Of a stretch of DNA of 64,000 nucleotides, positions 9,556-17,538 are shown piece after piece. The position numbers were made by a program, and so were the translations under genes. Source of the stretch: Neisseria musculi. Lineage in GTDB: Bacteria; Pseudomonadota; Gammaproteobacteria; Burkholderiales; Neisseriaceae. Every line of letters starts with the position of its first letter. Within the stretch, counting starts at the first letter, position 1. Below the pieces are notes generated by a model that saw only the letters and a list, made by a program, of their open reading frames with translations, made no database searches and was not told the DNA's origin. Location: positions 620,001 through 684,000 of the forward strand of contig NZ_CP060414.2 of the NCBI RefSeq assembly GCF_014297595.2, written 5' to 3'.

Positions 9556-12216
9556 ATGTTGAATTCAACCGCTAAAGTGGCTTTCGCTGCCTATTTGCAC
9601 GATTTGGGCAAATTTGTAGAACGGGCGCGCTTGGATGTGCCGGATGACGAGCTGCAAACCCATGTGCAACTTTATTGCCCCCGTTTGTTTGTTGACGGCA
9701 AGCCGGGCCGGCAATATACGCACAAAGATGTTTTGGAACAGCACGTGCCGGATTGGGAGTGCGGCGATATGTATCCGTTTGCCGATAGGGCGCAAGTGGA
9801 CAAAACCGATTCTCTGCTCCATGCCGCTGCCATGCACCACAAGCCCGAAACCTTTCTGCAATGGATTATTGCCACTGCTGACCGTGTGGCTTCGGGCTTT
9901 GGGCGGGAAACGTTCGAACACTACAACCAAAGCGATGATACCGCACCGGCCAACGGCAACCGGCAAACCGGTAAAAACCACTATCAGACGCGTTTGTTGA
10001 CGCTGTTTGAACAAATCGCCGTCCACTGGCAGGCCGAATCTTTGGATAACGCTGATTTGGATTATTGCTATCCGCTCAAGGCCTTGTCGCCCGAGTCAAT
10101 CTTTCCGCAAAAGCGCGAAACGGGCGAGCCGGGCGACAACCAACGGGCGCAGGCGGAATATCGGGATTTGTGGCAAAAATTTTTGCAGGCCTTGGAGACG
10201 ATACCGGTTTCACACCGCCAAAACTGGGATTTATGGTTAGATCATTTTGATACCCTGTGGCAAACCTACACCCATGCTATTCCTGCCGCAACCGCTTTCG
10301 GCGTGAAGCCCGAAGTGTCTTTATATGACCACAGTAAAACTACGGCCGCGCTGGCCGCCGCTTTGTGGCGCTGGCATGAAGCAAACGGGCAAACCGGTGA
10401 TGAAGCGGTGCAGGCACTAAAAAGCCGCAGTGATTGGGATGAGCAGAAAATCCTGCTGATTCAGGGCGATTTTTTCGGTATTCAGAATTTTATTTTTGCT
10501 TCGGGCAGCCAAACCAACAAACGCGCCGCCAAGTTATTGCGCGGCCGCTCGTTTCAGGTGTCGCTGTTTGCCGAACTGGCGGCCTTGAAAGTGTTGCGTG
10601 CCTGCGGCTTGCCGTCTGTTTCACAGATTTTAAATGCCGCCGGCAAATTTATGATTGTGGCACCCAATACTGCAGACGTACGCACAGCGGTGGAAACAGT
10701 GAAAGCAGAAATCAACGCTTGGTTTATCCGGCACAGCTTCGGCCAAGTGGCTATGGGCTTGTCGGTGCAGGCGGCAAGCTGCAATGATTTCACCGATAAA
10801 GAACGTTTTGCCGAGTTGGTGAAACAATCGTTTGCCGTGTTGGAACGGGCTAAGCTGCAACGCTTTAACCTGACCGCAGACACTCCTGCCGTGTTAAACG
10901 CGGATTACAGCCAATGCGCAGCCGGCAGCGTGTGCAGCTACAACCAGCAGTTGCCCGCAGAAATCGAGGCAGACGGCCGGGCGGCGGCACGCTTGTCGCA
11001 AGACCAGATTACCTTGGGCAATCTGTTGACCAAGCAAAACCGTATTTTGGTATTGGAAAAGGGTGGTCAGGTGCATTCCGGCGGTAATACCGTCAAATTG
11101 CGCCTGCCCGTGTTTGGTCTGCATATAGCCTTTACTGCCGAAGACATCAGCGGCAAATTCGGCACGCAGGCGGCGGAGGGCACTTTATGGCGTTTTTGGG
11201 ATTTCAGCCTGCCCGAGCAGCTTGGTGATCATGTTTGGAAAGGCTATGCCCGCCGCTACATCAATGCTTATGTGCCCCATTTCAGTGAGGCCGATGAATG
11301 GTTGAATCAAAAATACAGCCCGGTGCGTGGCGAGGATGATCAAACGGAAATCGAAGCCGGACAGCCGAAAACCTTTAACCATTTGGCCTGTGAAGACAGA
11401 ACCAGTGAAAACAGAACCAGTGAAAACGGGCAGCAGTTTATCGGCAAAGTAGCCATTGCCGCTTTAAAAGGCGATGTCGATAATCTCGGCACCATCTTCC
11501 AGAAAGGTTTGCAGGCACCCACTTTTGCCAAGATGGCGGCACTTTCCCGCCAGGTGAACCACTTTTTCAGCTTGTGGCTGCCGGCTTATTGTGCCGAACA
11601 TTATCCGAACACCTATACCGTCTTTGCCGGCGGCGACGATTTCTTTCTCATCGGCCCGTGGCTGCAAACGCAAAAACTGGCGGCCGATATGCGGGAGGCG
11701 TTTGGCCGTTATGTGGCCGGCAATGAGGAAATCAGTTTCAGCGCCGGTATTTACATCACCAAACCCGGCCTGCCTTTGGGCGGATTATCAGCCGGAGCGG
11801 AAGAGGCTTTGGGCTCAGCCAAAAGCTTGTGCCATTCGCAATACGGGCAGAAAAACAGCCTCTGCGTTTACGGAACCAGTGTTTCATGGCACGAATGGCA
11901 CGCGATTGAAACTGCTGCGGCAAGAATCGGTGAATTAAAAGATGCTTACGGATTAAGCACCGGTTTTATATACGATATGTTGCAGTTTTGCGAAGCGGCG
12001 GGCCGGGAGCGCAACGGCGATATTGCAGCCTGCATGTGGCACAGCCGTTTGGCTTACCGCATCCGCCGCCATGTGGACGACAACAAAAAAATCATCAGCA
12101 AAAACAATGCTTACGCCAAATTGATCGAAGCGTTTTATAAAAACGGCATTAAGCATTTGGAAGCGAAATACCGTATTCCCCTGTTTAACCACTTTTATTT
12201 ACTGAGGGCAAAATAA
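9556..12216 (+). CDS. cas10: Type III-A CRISPR Cas10/Csm1
   Basis: Large subunit of the Csm complex; on target RNA binding it makes cyclic oligoadenylates with its Palm domain and cuts ssDNA with its HD domain. The product is 886 residues. N-terminal HD motif in AAYLHDLGKF (His14-Asp15), conserved FFGIQNFIFASGS segment near residue 310, and the polymerase-type GGDD at residues 692-695 (FAGGDDFFLIGPW), followed by a C-terminal helical domain (AYAKLIEAFYKNGI). All key residues look intact and no frameshift is seen, in contrast to the genes downstream. The stop overlaps the csm2 start by one base (TAATG), indicating coupled translation. Its inactivation cannot be inferred from its own sequence. 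Confidence 0.95.
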   Translation: MLNSTAKVAFAAYLHDLGKFVERARLDVPDDELQTHVQLYCPRLFVDGKPGRQYTHKDVLEQHVPDWECGDMYPFADRAQVDKTDSLLHAAAMHHKPETFLQWIIATADRVASGFGRETFEHYNQSDDTAPANGNRQTGKNHYQTRLLTLFEQIAVHWQAESLDNADLDYCYPLKALSPESIFPQKRETGEPGDNQRAQAEYRDLWQKFLQALETIPVSHRQNWDLWLDHFDTLWQTYTHAIPAATAFGVKPEVSLYDHSKTTAALAAALWRWHEANGQTGDEAVQALKSRSDWDEQKILLIQGDFFGIQNFIFASGSQTNKRAAKLLRGRSFQVSLFAELAALKVLRACGLPSVSQILNAAGKFMIVAPNTADVRTAVETVKAEINAWFIRHSFGQVAMGLSVQAASCNDFTDKERFAELVKQSFAVLERAKLQRFNLTADTPAVLNADYSQCAAGSVCSYNQQLPAEIEADGRAAARLSQDQITLGNLLTKQNRILVLEKGGQVHSGGNTVKLRLPVFGLHIAFTAEDISGKFGTQAAEGTLWRFWDFSLPEQLGDHVWKGYARRYINAYVPHFSEADEWLNQKYSPVRGEDDQTEIEAGQPKTFNHLACEDRTSENRTSENGQQFIGKVAIAALKGDVDNLGTIFQKGLQAPTFAKMAALSRQVNHFFSLWLPAYCAEHYPNTYTVFAGGDDFFLIGPWLQTQKLAADMREAFGRYVAGNEEISFSAGIYITKPGLPLGGLSAGAEEALGSAKSLCHSQYGQKNSLCVYGTSVSWHEWHAIETAAARIGELKDAYGLSTGFIYDMLQFCEAAGRERNGDIAACMWHSRLAYRIRRHVDDNKKIISKNNAYAKLIEAFYKNGIKHLEAKYRIPLFNHFYLLRAK

Positions 12217-12608
12217 TGGACTTGAACCGAATCAAATTAAATACCGAGCAGTTGCCGGTGGATATTTTCAGCACCGTGGCGCAAGAGGCGGCGGAATATA
12301 TCCACGATTTCAATAAAAGTAAAAATAAATCCACCCAATTGCGTAAGTTTTACGATGAATTGGCCATGTGGCACGACAAGGTTTTTCAGGCGGCCGACCG
12401 TGCGGGCGAATACCAAAAAGCCGCACCGTTTATTCAGATGCTGAAAGCCAAAGCCGCTTATGCAAGAGGAAGGGAGCATGTTAATGAACAGTTTGTCGAC
12501 ATGTTTAACCACATCATCGACCAGATTAACAGCGCAGATGCCTTAAAAAACGCCAAACTCTTTTTTGAGGCCGTATTGGGTTTCCGCAAAGTCAGCGAAG
12601 CCAAATAA
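12216..12608 (+). CDS. csm2: Type III-A CRISPR Csm2 small subunit
   Basis: Small alpha-helical subunit that lines the target RNA groove of the Csm complex. The product is 130 residues, the usual size, with the conserved region STQLRKFYDEL and a following ALKNAKLFFEAVLGF helix. It starts in the stop codon of cas10 and is followed 14 bases later by csm3 with an AGGAG ribosome site. It appears intact. Confidence 0.9.
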   Translation: MDLNRIKLNTEQLPVDIFSTVAQEAAEYIHDFNKSKNKSTQLRKFYDELAMWHDKVFQAADRAGEYQKAAPFIQMLKAKAAYARGREHVNEQFVDMFNHIIDQINSADALKNAKLFFEAVLGFRKVSEAK

Positions 12609-12622
12609 TTCAGGAGAACAAC

Positions 12623-13073
12623 ATGAAATTAGCAAACATTCACATTTTGGAAGCCAAGCTGGTGTTGCAAACCGGTTTGCACATCGGCGCGGGCGACAGC
12701 GAAATCCATATCGGCGGCATCGACAACAGCGTGATCAAACACCCGGTGAGCGGCGAGCCGTATATTCCCGGCAGCAGCCTCAAAGGCAAAATCCGCAGCC
12801 TGCTGGAATGGAAAAGCGGCGTGGTGCAGGAAGCACCGCTGGGCAAACGTGAATATGAAACCGCACAAGGCGCGGAAAAAACCGCCGTCAAACACATTCT
12901 GCAACTGTTCGGCATCAGCGGAGACAGCCAAAGCGAAGCCTTGCAGCAGGAAATCGGCCACACCCGCGTTTCGTTTTGGGATTGCGGCTTGAATCCGGAT
13001 TATGCGCAACGCTTGTGCGAAGATAATCTGCTGTTTACCGAAGTGAAAAGCGAAACCATGATTAACCGAATCA
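12623..13073 (+). pseudogene. csm3: Csm3 backbone subunit, C terminus lost
   Basis: Csm3 is the repeating RAMP subunit and target RNase. The first 150 residues are good Csm3: LVLQTGLHIGAGDSEIHIGG with the catalytic Asp region (Asp34 in GGIDN), PYIPGSSLKGKIRSLLE, GHTRVSFWDC and LLFTEVKSETMINRI. Homology stops at the Arg-Ile of INRI (about 13072), where Csm3 normally continues for roughly 70 more residues. The frame runs on to 13339 through unrelated element sequence. csm4 and csm5 are absent downstream. The fragment keeps the RNase aspartate but not the fold's second half. Confidence 0.85.
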
Positions 13074-13091
13074 GGTGTAGGAAATTCCAGC

Positions 13092-13283
13092 GTTGTTTAC
13101 ACTTTCCGTTTTTTGCATGCAGACCCATTTTGGGATTTTTGAGGGTTGTCAAGAATGCCGAAAGGCACGGCGAAGCCGCATCGTTCTTGAGAATGCTCCA
13201 AAATCACGAAACCATCATTCCAGCAAAAAAACAAAAGCTGTTTGGCATAAAAAGTGTAAACAACCCGACCTTTTCCAACACAC
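13092..13283. repeat. Inverted-repeat element at the csm3 break
   Basis: A 14-base perfect inverted repeat, GTTGTTTACACTTT at 13092-13105 and AAAGTGTAAACAAC at 13251-13264, bounds 173 bp with no gene. The right end plus 19 further bases (to 13283) reappears at 53584-53632 with few mismatches, so it is a dispersed repeat. It sits exactly between the csm3 truncation and the cas1 scrap. Confidence 0.7.
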
Positions 13284-13525
13284 GGGCGGGAATCGTTGGC
13301 TTGCGATTTGATCGAGCCGATACGCCCGTTTTACGATGAATGGGCAGTTGCTTTGTTTGCCGAGGGGGCTGCGTGTTGAAGATTTTTCGATGCGCGGCGG
13401 TGCGTGCGAAATGGGCAAGGCCGGCAGAATGCGCTTTTATGCGGCTTTTGAAACGGCGGCAAAATCATGGCGGCCGCAAATGCGCCGTTTGTGTATGGAT
13501 TTACTTTCGGCACTGGGGAGTGAGC
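13284..13525 (+). pseudogene. cas1: Cas1 C-terminal fragment
   Basis: Frame 3 from 13290 reads ESLACDLIEPIRPFYDEWAV then ALFAEG, the Cas1 segment with the metal-binding acidic residue in the DLIEPxRP block. In the run of five G (13370-13374) the frame shifts; frame 1 continues as LRVEDFSMRGGACEMGKAGR and MRFYAAFETAAKSW, the usual Cas1 C-terminal helices, to about SALGSEL. Removing one G restores a single frame. Everything N-terminal of this (about three quarters of Cas1) is gone, so the integrase is dead. The family is assigned by motif recall; no alignment was run. Confidence 0.7.
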
Positions 13526-14524
13526 TGGGCGATGAAAGCGGATGTTTTGCCGAATCTGAAATGGTGGCGGCAGAGAAAGATGATGCGCTGGCTGATGCTT
13601 ATAATATGGCACAGGTAGGTAAGGAGATATTTAACCTGCTGCGCGATATGGATAAGGAACAAGTGGCGCTAAATGTAACCGGCGGCACCAAGCTGATGGC
13701 AATCGCGGCATTTGCAATGTTTAAAGAGGCGGGCTATCCATCGTTTTATTTCACAGCAAACAGCAATGAAGTGCTGCTGTTGGATAATAACAAGCGTTTG
13801 TCGCTAAAACCACCTAAAATCAAAATCGAAGATTATTTGATGCTGCACGGCTATCCGGCTCGGCATAAGCTGCAAAAGCAGCTAACGCATCGTGAGTGGC
13901 TGCCGTTTGCAGAAGAGCTGGTGCGTGCAAAGCACAGGTTGGAGTCGGAGTTGGGGCAGCTTAATTATAAGATTTCAAAGGCGGATAAGCGGGCATTGAA
14001 ATGTAAAGTGCCTGCCGGCACCGTTGCGCATAATATGCAGTATTTACTGGAACTGTTGGAAAAATACGGCTTGGCACGACAGCAGGGCGGTTGTTTGGTG
14101 TTTGCCGATGAAGAGGCCAAGCAATATGCGGCGGGCGGTTGGTTTGAGGATTATGTGTTTCAGACGGCCAAATCTTTGCCGGGTGTGCAGGATGTGGCAC
14201 TGAACGTGCAGATTGAAAATGCCAAAGAGCAGGTGTTCCAACACTGAATTGGATGTGTTGCTGCTGGCAAACAATGTGTCGCATGTGTTGGAGTGCAAAA
14301 CGGCCAATTTTGCCAAAAATGAGGATAAGGCCGGGGATGCGCTGTATAAGCTGGAATCACTGAAAAAACTCGGTGGCCTGAGAACAAAAGCGATGCTGCT
14401 GTCGTATCGGGAATTGACCGGAAAAATCCGCAACCGTGCAGAGGGGGCGCAAATCAAGATTATCGAACAGAAGGATTTGAGCGGCATGAAAACACTGCTG
14501 GAGAAATGGGTAAATGGCCGCTAA
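13526..14524 (+). pseudogene. Card1/Can2-like CARF nuclease, N-truncated and frameshifted
   Basis: CARF-domain end is visible as VALNVTGGTKLMAIAAFAMF (TGGTK loop that contacts cyclic oligoadenylate), then a linker domain, then a PD-(D/E)xK nuclease: GGWFEDYVF (Glu), TELDVLLL (Asp), SHVLECKTANF (ExK). This order matches DUF1887 proteins such as Card1/Can2, cA4-activated nucleases of type III CRISPR. About 60-100 N-terminal residues are missing, replaced in frame by Cas1 sequence. Around 14233-14240 the frame shifts (ENAKEQ, then NTELDV in another frame), splitting off the catalytic half; one extra base explains it. The 3' end overlaps the next gene by 11 bases. Confidence 0.75.
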
Positions 14525-15644
14525 AAAAAGAATCTTGGTGGCGGTTACCGGTATGTCGCCGCAGATTGTTACGGAAACGCTGTATGCGCTCCATACGCAG
14601 CAGCAATGGCTGCCGCAGGAAGTGTATGTGTTAACCACGCAAACCGGTGCTGCCAATATTGCCAACTCCCTCTTGGGGGAGGGCGGTTTTTTCCGGCGCT
14701 TGTGCGAAGAATATGAATTGCAGGATATTGCTTTCGATAAGGATTTTATCCATGTGATACGCGATGGGGCGGGGCAGCCGCTGGCCGATATCCGTTCGCC
14801 GCAGGAAAACAATCTGGCGGCAGACCAGATTGTGCGCTTTATTTACGATTTGTGTGCCGATGGGCAAACCGAACTGCATGTGTCGATTGCGGGCGGGCGC
14901 AAATCGATGGGGTTTTACATCGGTTACGCGTTGTCGCTCTTCGGCCGCAGGCAGGATAGATTGTCGCATGTGCTGGTGGAAGAGGCTTTCGAGCAGCACC
15001 GCGAATTTTTCTATCCGCCGCGCCAAAGCGTGTGGCTGGATACGGCCAAAGGCCGTTTGGACGCTTCGCAGGCGCAGGTGATGTTGGCCGATATTCCTTT
15101 TGTCCGTATGCGCGAAGGAATGCCGAAACTGCGGTTGGCCGATAACTGGAATTTTTCTCAGGCGGTAGAATTGACGCAAAAGAGCTTTAGTGATTTTAAT
15201 TTGTTGATCGACTGCCCGACTATGAACATAGTTTGCGGCAATATGGAGCCGATCAAGCTGGCGGAACGCGAATTCAGTTTTTATTTGGCGATGGCCGAAT
15301 TCAAACAGGAAGGCATTGTGTTGTGCAGGCAGAGAAACAGCCCCGATTATCAGTGTTTGAAAGAGCGTTATTGGCAGCATTACTGCCGGTTTAAAAAAGA
15401 TCTGCAGGGAAGCGGCCCTCAGGCGAAGCGCCGCCGTGAGGAGGCTTATCAGAATTTGGATATCGGTGAAATCTGGAAAGAAATGCCGACACGGATTAAA
15501 AAAGTGTTGGAGCGCCATTTGGACGATTATGCCAAGCATTACCTGATTAACAGCTCGGGATTGAGAAACAGCTTGAATTATCAACTGGAAACAGATAAAA
15601 ACAGAATCCGAATCCGGTATGTTAGCGCGGATGATCAAGGGTAA
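14514..15644 (+). CDS. CRISPR-associated NE0113-family CARF/ring-nuclease-like protein
   Basis: The product is 376 residues. The N terminus KRILVAVTGMSPQIVTETLY and the later SIAGGRKSMGFYIGYALSLF are the signature blocks of the NE0113 family (Csm6-like / ring nuclease annotation), a CARF-type fold that binds or degrades cyclic oligoadenylates. The C-terminal part (PIKLAEREFSFYLAMAE onward) looks winged-helix-like; I do not see a clean RxxxxH HEPN RNase motif, so RNase activity is uncertain. ATG at 14514 overlaps the preceding CARF nuclease by 11 bases. The gene has no visible damage. Confidence 0.8.
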   Translation: MAAKKRILVAVTGMSPQIVTETLYALHTQQQWLPQEVYVLTTQTGAANIANSLLGEGGFFRRLCEEYELQDIAFDKDFIHVIRDGAGQPLADIRSPQENNLAADQIVRFIYDLCADGQTELHVSIAGGRKSMGFYIGYALSLFGRRQDRLSHVLVEEAFEQHREFFYPPRQSVWLDTAKGRLDASQAQVMLADIPFVRMREGMPKLRLADNWNFSQAVELTQKSFSDFNLLIDCPTMNIVCGNMEPIKLAEREFSFYLAMAEFKQEGIVLCRQRNSPDYQCLKERYWQHYCRFKKDLQGSGPQAKRRREEAYQNLDIGEIWKEMPTRIKKVLERHLDDYAKHYLINSSGLRNSLNYQLETDKNRIRIRYVSADDQG

Positions 15645-15711
15645 CTCAAGATCTATCGGGCTTTGCAGGGCTTGAGGCCGTCTGAAAACCGTTTGACGAG
15701 GTTAAGGAACG

Positions 15712-16476
15712 ATGAACACTGTTACAGTCAAAAATACCGTTTTGGGCGAAGGCCGCCCGAAAATCGCCGTGCCGCTGGCGGCCGAAGATTCAGACGGCCT
15801 GCAGTCGGCATTGCAGGGTTTGCAGGGGCTGCCTTTCGATGTGGCGGAGTTGCGCGCAGACTTTCTCAAGCAGGCGGCCGATGCGGGATATGTGATGGAT
15901 TGTTTGCGGCAGGTGCGCGCGGCATTGCCCGATAAGCCGCTGCTGTTTACCTTCAGGCGGGCAGAAGAGGGAGGCAGATGCCCGGTTGCACAAGATGATT
16001 ATTTTGCGCTGGTGCAGGCAGCCATACGCTCGGGTTGGGCGGATATGGTCGATATCGAGCTGTTTGCGGGCGAGGCGCAGGTGAAAGAAAGCGCGGCACT
16101 GGCCAAATCACACGGTGTGGCCGCGCTGCTGTGCAACCACGATTTCGATGCCACGCCGCCGAAAGAAGAGATTATCGCCCGCCTGCAAACCATGCAGGAT
16201 TGGGGGGCGGACATCTGCAAAATCGCCGTGATGCCGCAGTCTCCTGCCGATGTTTTGGTGTTGCTCGATGCCGCGCAAACGATGTTCCGCCATTATGCGA
16301 AGCAGCCGCTGGTTGCGGTGGCGATGGGCAAGATGGGCGTTATCAGCCGCCTGGCAGGCGGAACATTCGGCTCGGCGATGACGTTTGGCGCGGCAACAAA
16401 GGCATCGGCACCGGGGCAGATAGCGGTTAATGATTTGCGCACGGTTTTGGATATTTTGGCGGATGAGGCCGTCTGA
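15712..16476 (+). CDS. aroD: 3-dehydroquinate dehydratase, type I
   Basis: Third step of the shikimate pathway: removes water from 3-dehydroquinate through a Schiff base. The product is 254 residues with catalytic Glu86 (FRRAEEGG), His143 (LCNHDF) and Lys170 (DICKIAVMP) at the same numbers as in enteric AroD. AGGAACG before the ATG is the ribosome site. A DUS lies just upstream (15676-15687) and another supplies the stop codon: GCC GTC TGA is the core of the first unit of the tandem DUS array, giving the C terminus EAV. Confidence 0.96.
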   Translation: MNTVTVKNTVLGEGRPKIAVPLAAEDSDGLQSALQGLQGLPFDVAELRADFLKQAADAGYVMDCLRQVRAALPDKPLLFTFRRAEEGGRCPVAQDDYFALVQAAIRSGWADMVDIELFAGEAQVKESAALAKSHGVAALLCNHDFDATPPKEEIIARLQTMQDWGADICKIAVMPQSPADVLVLLDAAQTMFRHYAKQPLVAVAMGKMGVISRLAGGTFGSAMTFGAATKASAPGQIAVNDLRTVLDILADEAV

Positions 16477-16601
16477 AAGGTTAAGGCCGTCTGAAAGGTT
16501 GAGGCCGTCTGAAAGGTTGAGGCCGTCTGAAAGGTTGAGGCCGTCTGAAAGGTTGAGGCCGTCTGAAAGGTTGAGGCCGTCTGAAAGGTTTCAGACGGCC
16601 T
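16466..16601 (+). repeat. Tandem array of seven DNA uptake sequences
   Basis: AGGCCGTCTGAA starts at 16466, 16484, 16502, 16520, 16538, 16556 and 16574, an exact 18-bp period with spacer AGGTTG (AGGTTA once), and ends in an inverted copy at 16590-16601. It overlaps the aroD stop. It is not CRISPR: there are no variable spacers. The 81-residue frame through it (RPSERL repeats) is an artefact. Confidence 0.97.
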
Positions 16602-16608
16602 CGGTTTT
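16573..16608 (+). terminator. aroD terminator built from last DUS pair
   Basis: GAGGCCGTCTGAAA pairs perfectly with TTTCAGACGGCCTC (loop GGT or smaller), followed by GGTTTTTTAT. Strong intrinsic terminator for aroD, 97 bases past its stop, with six further DUS in the 3' untranslated region. Confidence 0.88.
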
Positions 16609-16631
16609 TTATATTGTCGGTATTGAAGGCC

Positions 16632-17300
16632 TCAGCGTGTTTGCACGCATTCTGATTCGGAGCCGAGGTTTTTGACGGTGTGGTCGAATTCGGCCACATA
16701 TTGCGGCAGCAGATAGGGGCGCAGCAGGCTGAGGGTGCGGCCGATACCGCGTATTTTGGAATCTTCTCCCAGTTTGGCGCGGCCGCGGATGGAGCCGTCG
16801 AAGTCGAACCAGTATTTGGTAATCATCCACATATTCACGGCCAAATCGTGCATGGCGGTTTCATCGGCGTTGATGATGCCCAAGCCGTTAAGACGGGTGA
16901 GCAGGTTTACCAGCAGGGGGGAAACTTTGGCTTGTGTGAAGTTGTTGTGTTCGCCCAAAAGCTCGGCGCTGCGGGCAAGCAGGGTATTGACATCGCTAAA
17001 CAGAAAACGGTAACGCCACATGATGTCGTAGATGCCCGACATATAACCTACGGCTTGGCAAACGCTTTCGGGCAGAGCGGCGGTTTGCAGATAGCCCAGC
17101 AGGTCATCGCTGTAGCGCTTGAAAAGCTGCACGATGATTTCGTCTTTGTTGCGGAAGTGGTAATAGAGATTGCCGGGGCTGATGCCCAAATGGGCGGCAA
17201 TGTGGTTGGTGCTGATATTGCGCTCGCCTTCTTCGTTGAAGAGAACGAGTGCAGAATCAATGATGCGCTGATAGGTGTTTTGTTTGCCGTCTTTCGCCAT
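16632..17300 (-). CDS. TetR/AcrR family regulator
   Basis: The product is 222 residues. N-terminal HTH: IIDSALVLFNEEGERNIST then HIAAHLGISPGNLYYHFRNK, the classical TetR recognition helix. The C-terminal ligand or dimer domain is Trp/Tyr-rich (YDIMWRYRFLF, ITKYWFDFDG) and resembles neisserial TetR-like proteins of unknown ligand. AAGGAG eight bases before ATG 17300. It converges with aroD and lies downstream of murB in the same direction across a 240-base gap. Its target is not known; norM, two genes upstream, is one candidate by analogy only. Confidence 0.85.
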   Translation of the reverse strand: MAKDGKQNTYQRIIDSALVLFNEEGERNISTNHIAAHLGISPGNLYYHFRNKDEIIVQLFKRYSDDLLGYLQTAALPESVCQAVGYMSGIYDIMWRYRFLFSDVNTLLARSAELLGEHNNFTQAKVSPLLVNLLTRLNGLGIINADETAMHDLAVNMWMITKYWFDFDGSIRGRAKLGEDSKIRGIGRTLSLLRPYLLPQYVAEFDHTVKNLGSESECVQTR

Positions 17301-17538
17301 GGTTCAGTCTCCTTGCTGCCGTTTGTCTTTATGGTGGATTGGGTGATTATATCAAGAAAGCGGCAAAGTGATGTTCCGACACGCAAAGCCGCGCAAATGC
17401 AGTATGGCGCGCCGCTCCCAATGAAAAGGGATAATGAGAGAAAACGGAGCCGGCCGTGTTGCCCGCCGCAGGCAGCGTGGTTTGCAGCTTTAAAGAAAGG
17501 GCGGCGGAAACGGCTCAGGCGGGAATCCGGGCAGATTT

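Noticed and set aside
12623..13339. 238-residue protein as a complete Csm3
   Set aside because: Homology ends at about residue 150; the remainder is element-derived sequence.
16466..16601. CRISPR array candidate
   Set aside because: Fixed 18-bp period with constant six-base spacers and a DUS core; no unique spacers.
16430..16675. Open frame with repeated RPSERL hexapeptides
   Set aside because: It is simply the 18-bp DUS array translated; no ribosome site, and the aroD terminator lies inside.
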